The position numbers and the translations under genes were made by a program. This document shows positions 55,802 through 64,000 of a stretch of DNA of 64,000 bases, one piece after another. The stretch covers positions 2,108,001-2,172,000 of the forward strand of contig NZ_JAGSYI010000001.1 of the NCBI RefSeq assembly GCF_025685625.1, in the 5' to 3' direction. Position 1 is the stretch's first letter. Every line of letters begins with the position of its first letter. Below the pieces are notes generated by a model. That model was not told the DNA's origin and did no database searches. It saw only the letters and a program-made list of their open reading frames with translations. This DNA comes from Acidicapsa acidisoli (GTDB taxonomy: Bacteria; Acidobacteriota; Terriglobia; Terriglobales; Acidobacteriaceae).

Positions 55802-58297
55802 CTATTCCCCTCGCAACGCCCGGATAGGATCAATCGACGCGGCTCGGAGCGCGGGAAGTCCGGAAGCCGCGACAGCCAGCAGTAACACAGCGATTGCGGC
55901 TGCCGACAGAGCAAACGGATCGAATGGGCTCATATCGAAGAGAAGCGACCGCATGAGCTGCGATGCGGCGGCGGCCCCTCCTAAACCGAGTACGCATCCG
56001 ATCACAGCCAGTTTTGTACCCGACCGCAGAACTAGTCGCACAATTGCTGCCCGCTGCGATCCAAGCGCCATGCGGATTGCCATCTCCTGCACCCGCGATG
56101 CCACGGTAAACGAGATGACGCTGTAGATCCCCAGGACCGCGAGCAGCACCGCAGCAAAGGCAAAGCTGCCGATAAGAATTGTGTTGAAGCGTCGCGGAGC
56201 CTCGCTTTGCGAAACAGCCTGCTCCATGGTCTGTACCTGCGTCAGCGGTAACTGTGGATCGATAGACCGGACCGACGACCGCAACGCATTCTCCATCTGC
56301 TCTGCCGGAAGGGAGGACCGGAGCACGATAAATCCGCCGTTTCCATTCAGATCGGTAGCAGGGGAGGCGAGCGAGCCTGCGTCATCCTCTGCCTGGTCCA
56401 CTGGTATGTAGTACTGCTCTTTCGAGGGGTCATCCGGCGAGGTAAGCTTGACATCCGCTACTTCCCCCACCACCGTCAGCCATGGGGTCTGCATCTCTTG
56501 TGTCCCGATGCGCAATCGTTTCCCGATCGGGTCCTGGCCGGGCCAGTAATGTTCCGCCAGCTTGTGATTCACAATCAGCGCGAGTTGTGTGCCGTGCCGG
56601 TCCGACTCTGTAAAGAAGCGCCCTCGGATCAGTGAAATCCCCATCGCAGGGAAGAAATTCCCCATAACCTGTGATACGGTCGCCAGGTTCATATCCGCCC
56701 CCTTGGGCGGTACATACCCTTCCACTACGAATGTTTGATTGTTATTGTTGCCTCCGGCTGGCAACAGGCTGGTCAGCGCCGTTGTGGTCACTCCGGGCAG
56801 CTGATTCAACTGTCTCAGCAGTTCGCGGTTGAATGTATCTACCTGTGACTGCTTCTCATACTGCTTCTGCGGAAGCGAGTACGAAGCTGTGGTGACATGC
56901 TCAGGCCGGAACCCAAGGTCGACCGACCGCATCTTTTCGAAGCTGCTTAGCAGCAGGCAAGAGGCCGTCAGCAGGACAAGCGCAATTGCAATCTCGGTCA
57001 CCACGAGCGTTGACCGCAACCGCGCGTGACCTCCGCCTTCCGACCCGCTCCTGCCGCCTTCTTTCAGGTGCGCGTTGACATTAGTGCGCAGCGCCGCAAA
57101 CGCAGGGGCCAGGCCGCATACCAGGCCCGTAACCACACCGAGAGCCAGCGCAAACCCCACGACATTCCAGTTCAGTCCAATTTCGCTGATCCGTGGCAAA
57201 CTTTCAGGAAGGACACTCTTGCCCACACGAAGCGCCACCGCAGCCATCGTCAATCCGAGCACTCCTCCGCTCAGGCTCAGCAGCAGGCTCTCCAGGATCG
57301 CCTGACGCAGGAGCGCCGACGCCCTCGCACCTAGCGCCAGCCGCACGGCGACCTCTCGTTGCCGCCGGATGGCACGCACGAGCATCAATCCCGCCAAGTT
57401 TGCGCACGCAATCAGGAGCACGACCGCGACTGCAAGAAACAGCGTTTTCAACAGCGGCTTCGTCTGCTCTGTTGTGTCTTCCTGCAGGGGCCGCACCATC
57501 GCGCTGATGTGCAGGTTCACCATCATCGCCGGGTAGTTGCGCATGATCTCCTGCGCGACTGTCTCCGCGTCGCTCTCGGCCTGTTTGGCTGTAAGGCCCG
57601 GCTTCAGCCGCCCCACCATCTGGTAGCTCCAGTTTGCAGCCGAGGCAGGCGTCAATTCCGGCTCCGTGAAACTCATTGGAACCCAGAGTTCCGAACGGTT
57701 GAGTTGACCGGCCACGAGTGGAAACTCGAAGTTGCGCGGCATGACACCGATTACGAGATACGGTTTACGATCCAGCAGAATCTTGGTTCCGAGAATCTTC
57801 GCGTCGCGATGAAAACGGTTCACCCAGGTTGCATAACTCAGCACCGCGACCTGCTGGTGATGCTCGTCTTCGTCTGCCGTGAAGACTCGCCCGAGTTGCG
57901 GATTCACTGCGAGCGCAGAGAAAACTCCCGCCGTCAGACGCGACGCATTCACCTGCGCCGGCTCGCCTATTCCGGACAACTCGTATGCCGCGCCCTGGTA
58001 CCCGCCCAGTGCGGTAAAGCCATGCGTCTCTCGGGTGTATGCCCGGATGTCCGGCACGGTCACGCCGACTTCATTGCTGCCGCCAACGTTCACGCCAGCC
58101 AGCCGGTCTGACAACACCATTACCCGCTCCGAATCTGGAAAGGGAAGTGGCCGCAGCAGCACTGCCTCGACGATGGAGAAGATCGCCGTCGTCGCACCGA
58201 TGCCAAACGCGAGCATGAGTATCGCCGTGATGGTGAATCCAGGCGATTTCGCCAATTGGCGCGTGACAAAGCGAAGATCGAAAAGCAATTTCTGCAT
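55802..58297 (-). CDS. ADOP-type MacB/FtsX-like permease
   Basis: An 831-residue permease of the Acidobacteria duplicated orphan permease type. N-terminal transmembrane helix (FTITAILMLAFGIGATTAIF), a periplasmic MacB-PCD domain, four helices near residues 280-430, a second periplasmic domain, and a final FtsX domain near residues 700-820 ending ALRAASIDPIRALRGE. A GAGGAG site precedes the ATG. No ABC ATPase is adjacent, as usual in this class. Confidence 0.88.
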   Translation of the reverse strand: MQKLLFDLRFVTRQLAKSPGFTITAILMLAFGIGATTAIFSIVEAVLLRPLPFPDSERVMVLSDRLAGVNVGGSNEVGVTVPDIRAYTRETHGFTALGGYQGAAYELSGIGEPAQVNASRLTAGVFSALAVNPQLGRVFTADEDEHHQQVAVLSYATWVNRFHRDAKILGTKILLDRKPYLVIGVMPRNFEFPLVAGQLNRSELWVPMSFTEPELTPASAANWSYQMVGRLKPGLTAKQAESDAETVAQEIMRNYPAMMVNLHISAMVRPLQEDTTEQTKPLLKTLFLAVAVVLLIACANLAGLMLVRAIRRQREVAVRLALGARASALLRQAILESLLLSLSGGVLGLTMAAVALRVGKSVLPESLPRISEIGLNWNVVGFALALGVVTGLVCGLAPAFAALRTNVNAHLKEGGRSGSEGGGHARLRSTLVVTEIAIALVLLTASCLLLSSFEKMRSVDLGFRPEHVTTASYSLPQKQYEKQSQVDTFNRELLRQLNQLPGVTTTALTSLLPAGGNNNNQTFVVEGYVPPKGADMNLATVSQVMGNFFPAMGISLIRGRFFTESDRHGTQLALIVNHKLAEHYWPGQDPIGKRLRIGTQEMQTPWLTVVGEVADVKLTSPDDPSKEQYYIPVDQAEDDAGSLASPATDLNGNGGFIVLRSSLPAEQMENALRSSVRSIDPQLPLTQVQTMEQAVSQSEAPRRFNTILIGSFAFAAVLLAVLGIYSVISFTVASRVQEMAIRMALGSQRAAIVRLVLRSGTKLAVIGCVLGLGGAAAASQLMRSLLFDMSPFDPFALSAAAIAVLLLAVAASGLPALRAASIDPIRALRGE

Positions 58298-58736
58298 GGG
58301 GAACTCCTCAATGAGCTCAGGCTGAGTAATTACAGGAGCAATTATCCTTCCAGTTTCTTATCCGTTAAATCTCATGGAATGAAAAGCCGGACGTCACTTT
58401 CGCCCTCGACCGCAATTCGTACTGTCCAATCCTGGAAATAACTGTTCACAAATGGACGCGGTCGAAGCGGATTGATCCCTGCAATGTTCCTACGATTGCG
58501 TGGCCGGTTGAGTTCCATGGCAATTGTAGGTACGCCGCAATTGGCGCATTTTGGTTCCTTCCGACTATGGAATCACCTACACTGAAGACGCTTTCGGTTC
58601 AGACTGTATTCGACGTACGCTCAAGTATTGACGCCGTCACGGAAACGGAGCTGCTCTCAGGATAGAGAGCAGCTCCGTTTCTCTTGCGCGGCATTGACCC
58701 AAAGGCAATTGCTTCGGCTTAGTGAGTGCGATCAGG
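58298..58736. other. Intergenic region with one strong hairpin
   Basis: About 439 bases between the permease start and the GH28 3' end. Apart from the 17-base-pair hairpin listed separately, no gene or RNA is recognised. Confidence 0.55.
58642..58681 (-). terminator. Strong hairpin after the GH28 gene
   Basis: A perfect 17-base stem, GAAACGGAGCTGCTCTC (58642-58658) with its complement at 58665-58681, and a 6-base loop. It lies 55 bases after the GH28 stop. The T-run is short, so intrinsic termination is likely but not certain. Confidence 0.6.
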
Positions 58737-60356
58737 CTAATTCTCGATCGTTTGCTCTTCCGCTTTGGAAATGGCCTGGTCGCGCAGAAATTGGCTGCCG
58801 AAGACTCGGAAGTCGGTGACCTGCTTCAGTGAGAATGCCGGGCCTGATACGGGGCGGGGCAAACGCAAACGGAATAGATCGGCACCGTTGACGTCGACCA
58901 GCACGAATGCCGGGCGTTGGTCAGGCTGAAGCGTAGCGATTTCGATGTTGCTCATCTCCAGATTGCGCAGATGGCGCAGGAAGAAGCCGGTGGCGGGCAG
59001 AGCGCCGAACATCTCTGGGTCGGGATAGGCGGTTTCGCGCTCTTCCGGCTTGCGTGCGGCCATCTCGGCGTTGCCGCCGCCTGCTTGTTGCAGGAAGACA
59101 TCGCTGATCTTGATGTCTTCTATCTGGTATCCCGGGACGCCGCTGAGAATGGAGGGCAACTGGGATGCGCCGGAGCTGGTGATGTTGCTGAGGATCACGC
59201 GCCGCATCACACCGGGCTTTGCATCGCGTGGACCGCGCATGCGCGTGCCGAGACGCAGAAACGTGGGAGCGCTGCGAATATCGCGCATGGTGATGCCGGT
59301 GAAGGTGACGTCCTCGACCAATGCGCCATCTTCGGACTCCAGTGCGAAGCCCTGGCAGCTTTCAAAGACGCAATTCGAAATCGTGACGTTGCGGAAGCCG
59401 CCGTTGGACTCGGTGCCGAGCTTGATGCGGCCGGTGGGAATTCGAATTGTCCCTTTCTTCCAGGTGCCGTCGAGCACGGAACCGATCTCGTATCCGCCGG
59501 TCACGTAGCAATTGGTGATGGTGAGGTTTTCGGTCGGGCGCGGGTAGCCGAGGGCGAAGGAACTCTTGGGGCAGATACCGTCGTCGATGGGGGAGTTTAC
59601 GGTGCAGTTGGAGACGCGGACGTTGCGGCAGCAATCGATGTCGATGCCATCGCGGTTGGTGTCGATTTTGAGGTTGTCGATGGTGAGATTATCGACGCCT
59701 GTGGCGAGGACGCCGAACCAGCCACCTCTGAGGATCGAGAAATCGCGAAGGATTACGTTGTAGCAGTTTTTGAGCGCGATGGCTTTGTTGCCAACGCCGG
59801 GCTTGGTGGTGTCGGGCAGGTCGGTGTCGTTGGAGTGGCCGCGGCTCAGGCCTTTGCCCCAGATCAGTCCCGGGCCGAGGATGGAGAAGTCATGAATGTT
59901 CTCGCACCAGATCAGGCTGTTATGCCAATGATTGTGGCCGTAGTCCTGAAAGGCGTTCCAGTCAGGATTCTGGGGCTCGGCTGCATCGTAGCCTCCGGTC
60001 GCCGTGCCTTCGAGTGGCGTGGAGCCTGCGAGGATGGTTGCGCCCTGGTCGAGATAGAGGCTGACGAAGCTCTTCAGGTGGATGGAGTAGCTTAGATAGG
60101 TTCCTGCGGGGAAATAGACTGTGCCGCCGCCTGCGGTTGCCGCATGTTCGATGGCGCGATTGATGGCTGCGGTATCGATCGTCTGGCCATCGCCGGTGGC
60201 CCCGAAGTGTTTCACGTTGAGGATGCCGGAGTTTGCGAGGGCTTCCTTGGAAAGCTCTTGCGCTCCTGCACGGACTGCTGTTTGTCCAACTGCTGGAACT
60301 CCTACTAGCACTGCGCCTTGTGCGGCCATGGAAAGCAACTGTCGACGATCAATCAC
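58737..60356 (-). CDS. GH28 polygalacturonase-like hydrolase
   Basis: A 539-residue right-handed beta-helix pectin-type enzyme. GTG start at 60356 behind GAGGTG; the signal is twin-arginine (DRRQLLSMAAQGAVLVG). GH28 signatures: NRDGIDIDCC (NTD-like), SPIDDGICPKS (catalytic Asp pair), GGYEIGS (GHG-like, His replaced) and GRIKLGTESNGG (RIK). The GHG to GGY change suggests an exo-acting or non-galacturonate specificity such as rhamnogalacturonan. Substrate not certain. Confidence 0.88.
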   Translation of the reverse strand: MIDRRQLLSMAAQGAVLVGVPAVGQTAVRAGAQELSKEALANSGILNVKHFGATGDGQTIDTAAINRAIEHAATAGGGTVYFPAGTYLSYSIHLKSFVSLYLDQGATILAGSTPLEGTATGGYDAAEPQNPDWNAFQDYGHNHWHNSLIWCENIHDFSILGPGLIWGKGLSRGHSNDTDLPDTTKPGVGNKAIALKNCYNVILRDFSILRGGWFGVLATGVDNLTIDNLKIDTNRDGIDIDCCRNVRVSNCTVNSPIDDGICPKSSFALGYPRPTENLTITNCYVTGGYEIGSVLDGTWKKGTIRIPTGRIKLGTESNGGFRNVTISNCVFESCQGFALESEDGALVEDVTFTGITMRDIRSAPTFLRLGTRMRGPRDAKPGVMRRVILSNITSSGASQLPSILSGVPGYQIEDIKISDVFLQQAGGGNAEMAARKPEERETAYPDPEMFGALPATGFFLRHLRNLEMSNIEIATLQPDQRPAFVLVDVNGADLFRLRLPRPVSGPAFSLKQVTDFRVFGSQFLRDQAISKAEEQTIEN

Positions 60357-60500
60357 GGGGAATCACCTCAGTTAGGTTAGGGATTGATTTATGGTACGTG
60401 CGGGTATATATGCGGCGATATGCAGGATCGCTTGCATCCGAAACTGTGATGAATTGGAGTGTCAGTCTCATGGGCAATTGGCTGCATATCGCGCGCGTTT

Positions 60501-62015
60501 CTAATTTACTCGCAGCAGCAAGACGCCATGCGAAGGCACGGGAGCTGAATACGCTCCGCCTGTGAACTTTACGTCCTTGTGCGCCCACAGGTCATGTGCT
60601 TTTTTTACACGGTTCAGGTGCAGATCGGTCAGATGGATGGTCGCGTCGGATGGGGTAGCTCCGAGATTGACGACACCGACTGCGACGCCGCCATCGGCCA
60701 TTGGCTTGACCCAGGTCTCAAGGTCGCCGTTCTTGATGGGCGAGGCCTGTTTGCCCAGGGAGTCCTGATCGACGGCGATGACTTCCTTATTTAAAAGGAT
60801 TGATTTGGTGACAGGTGTCATGTCACGCACGTCGTTGCCGGCCAGCAGGGGCGCGGCTGTGAGCGCCCATAGGCTCATGTGGGAGCGGTATTCGTCGTCG
60901 GTCATATGCCCGTTGCCGACTTCTAGCATGTCAGGGTCGTTCCAGTGACCTGGGCCGGCATAGGGCGCCGTGGGCACCTGTTGCTCCACGTTGCCGATCA
61001 TGCTCGACCACTCGTCGCGGATGTCGCCTGTTGTGCGCCAGAGATTGCCGCCGACCTCGGTGCCCCATTTTTCAACGTTGCCCCAGCCGTATTCGCACAG
61101 GCTGTAGACGATGGGACGGCCAGTAGATTTGAGGGCCGCACCCATCTTCTGATAGACGGGTTGCAGCGCATCGTTCTTGTAGATATTTCGGGCGCTGCAC
61201 CAGTCGTACTTCAGGTAGTCAATGCCCCAGGAGGCGAAGGTCTTCGCATCCTGCTCCTCGTGACCGTAGCTGGCGGGATAACCTGCGCAGGTGCGCGGTC
61301 CGGGCGAAGAGTAGATGCCCAATTTCAGTCCTTTGGAGTGGACATAGTCGGACAGAGCCTTCATGTCTGGAAACTTGTGGTTGGATTGCAGGTTGCCCTG
61401 CGCGTCGCGTACGCCTTCCCAGGTGTCGTCGATGTTGACGTAGATGTAGCCTGCATCGCGCATTCCGCTGGATACCATCGCGTCGGCCATAGTACGGACG
61501 GTTTGGTCATCGATCTTTCCAGCAAAAAGGTTCCAGCTATTCCAGCCCATCGGCGGAGTTTTGGCCAGATCGTTGCCGGGCACTTTTTGCAGCGGCGGAG
61601 GTTCAATGTAGCTCACGGAGGGAATATCTACGGTCGCAGCGGCGGGAGTAGCGACCAGATTGTGATGACCGCGCTCGATGCCGTGCAACTCGCCGTTGAC
61701 CAGGTCGCCGACGAGAAATGGCCTCGTGGCGCTCCATGCGGCAAAGAGCTCGAAGTGGCTTCCTGTCGCTGTGCCCTTCATTTGCACGGTGTAGTCCAAG
61801 TTCTTCATGGTGCCGGTCAATTCGTTGCCATTCTGCTTCAGTTCTATGAGTGATTTCGGTTGTTCGCCGTTATCCAGAGGCTTGGCAACCACCATCCAGC
61901 GCCCGGTGAGGCTTTGCCCATGTCCTGAAACCGAGCCGAATAAGAAACAAGACACCGCAAGGGCGTAAACGCTAACGGTTGCTAATACCCCATTGCGCAG
62001 CCAGCTCTTTTGCAT
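60501..62015 (-). CDS. GH27 alpha-galactosidase
   Basis: A 504-residue exported alpha-galactosidase-type enzyme. The start at 62015 has GGAGAA seven bases upstream; the signal peptide is RNGVLATVSVYALAVSCFL. An extra beta-rich N-terminal domain of about 110 residues (LTGRWMVVAKPLDNG) precedes the (beta/alpha)8 domain: TPPMGWNSWN, the nucleophile Asp in YLKYDWCSARN, the acid/base Asp in GDIRDEWSSM, and a C-terminal beta domain. Would release terminal alpha-galactose. A LacI-type operator lies 96 bases upstream. Confidence 0.92.
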   Translation of the reverse strand: MQKSWLRNGVLATVSVYALAVSCFLFGSVSGHGQSLTGRWMVVAKPLDNGEQPKSLIELKQNGNELTGTMKNLDYTVQMKGTATGSHFELFAAWSATRPFLVGDLVNGELHGIERGHHNLVATPAAATVDIPSVSYIEPPPLQKVPGNDLAKTPPMGWNSWNLFAGKIDDQTVRTMADAMVSSGMRDAGYIYVNIDDTWEGVRDAQGNLQSNHKFPDMKALSDYVHSKGLKLGIYSSPGPRTCAGYPASYGHEEQDAKTFASWGIDYLKYDWCSARNIYKNDALQPVYQKMGAALKSTGRPIVYSLCEYGWGNVEKWGTEVGGNLWRTTGDIRDEWSSMIGNVEQQVPTAPYAGPGHWNDPDMLEVGNGHMTDDEYRSHMSLWALTAAPLLAGNDVRDMTPVTKSILLNKEVIAVDQDSLGKQASPIKNGDLETWVKPMADGGVAVGVVNLGATPSDATIHLTDLHLNRVKKAHDLWAHKDVKFTGGAYSAPVPSHGVLLLRVN

Positions 62016-62110
62016 CACTATTCTCCATATGGTTGGGAAATGTCGCACTGTCAGACACAGGATCGCTGTGTATCTGTCATCTCAGCTTCGACTTTCAAGC
62101 GGAATCGAAT

Positions 62111-62124
62111 TGTATACGATTACA
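62111..62124. promoter_or_regulatory. LacI-type operator candidate, copy 2
   Basis: TGTATACGATTACA, matching the copy at 47186-47199 in 12 of 14 positions and having the CG centre typical of LacI-family operators. It lies upstream of the GH27 gene. Confidence 0.45.
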
Positions 62125-62233
62125 TCAAGGTCGCACCAATTGAAAGCCTCCCTCGGAAGAATTGTAGATAAGGCGGAGGACGTGTCGCAGTCCCTTTGGA
62201 GCGGTGAGCAAAACTGACGCCGTCGCAGCTTGC

Positions 62234-63928
<1,695 letters not shown>

Positions 63929-64000
63929 ATTTTCGCCGTTCCAGACCGTGAACGTTGCCGGTCAGATTGCAGCCTGAGATGGGGCCCGGGATTGCAGTGG

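Noticed and set aside
58917-60095. A 392-residue frame opposite the GH28 gene
   Set aside because: Antisense to a gene with all GH28 motifs; repetitive Val/Asp/Gly composition.

Overview
The window joins two kinds of DNA. From the left edge to the integrase stop at 29365 it is one arm of an integrated mobile element. From the initiator tRNA at 29367-29443 to the right edge it is host chromosome. The host looks like an Acidobacteriota bacterium of the Acidobacteriaceae type. This is inferred from the combination of an Oar-type TonB-dependent receptor followed by a TPR protein, an 800-residue MacB/FtsX-like permease, CRTAC1 (FG-GAP plus ASPIC/UnbV) proteins, a DUF4965-type enzyme and many secreted glycoside hydrolases. 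The element's mobilization genes look more like those of alphaproteobacterial elements, which is an impression from the protein sequences and was not computed.

Element, 1-29365. The left end carries the 3' part of hsdR (type I restriction), a small PD-(D/E)xK nuclease-like gene, and a two-gene cassette with an FRG-domain protein. A five-gene minus-strand operon follows (15880 down to 5605). It encodes an exported small protein, a 1554-residue RTX protein with a lysozyme-like N-terminus, and a full type I secretion system (TolC, HlyB-like ABC exporter, HlyD-like adaptor). Next is a mobilization module: small genes, a relaxase, a MobC-like accessory protein, a candidate oriT near 19500, and several orphan genes with long palindromic spacers. 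A plus-strand block then encodes a TraD-like small protein, a VirD4/TraG coupling protein, a coupled chain of unknown genes, a DUF3991/TOPRIM-type protein, an excisionase-like HTH and a tyrosine integrase ending 1 base before the tRNA 3' CCA. No mating-pair-formation genes are visible, so within the window this is best described as an integrative mobilizable element. Its far end lies outside to the left.

Housekeeping stretch, 29367-37934. It holds initiator tRNA-fMet with a clear promoter, a peroxiredoxin-like protein, ffh, an alpha/beta hydrolase, a class-C beta-lactamase-like hydrolase, a beta-carbonic anhydrase, a fossil Phd-type antitoxin, dnaK and a lone XRE regulator. Intergenic palindromes and a 72-base repeat pair surround the XRE gene. 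A Kelch/chitobiase-like gene (38232-40810) is broken by a frameshift and a stop codon.

Polysaccharide locus, about 42900-63930. Two CRTAC1 paralogues bracket it. Inside are a NarL-type response regulator and a convergent histidine kinase with an extracytoplasmic jelly-roll-like sensor, a TonB-dependent receptor with a TPR partner, a LacI HTH without a ligand domain, a DUF4965 enzyme, a GH5-like protein, an ADOP-type permease, a GH28 polygalacturonase-like enzyme and a GH27 alpha-galactosidase. A 14-base LacI-type palindrome upstream of both the receptor and the GH27 gene suggests shared control. Together the genes look like a locus for sensing, importing and degrading galactose- and galacturonate-containing plant polysaccharide.
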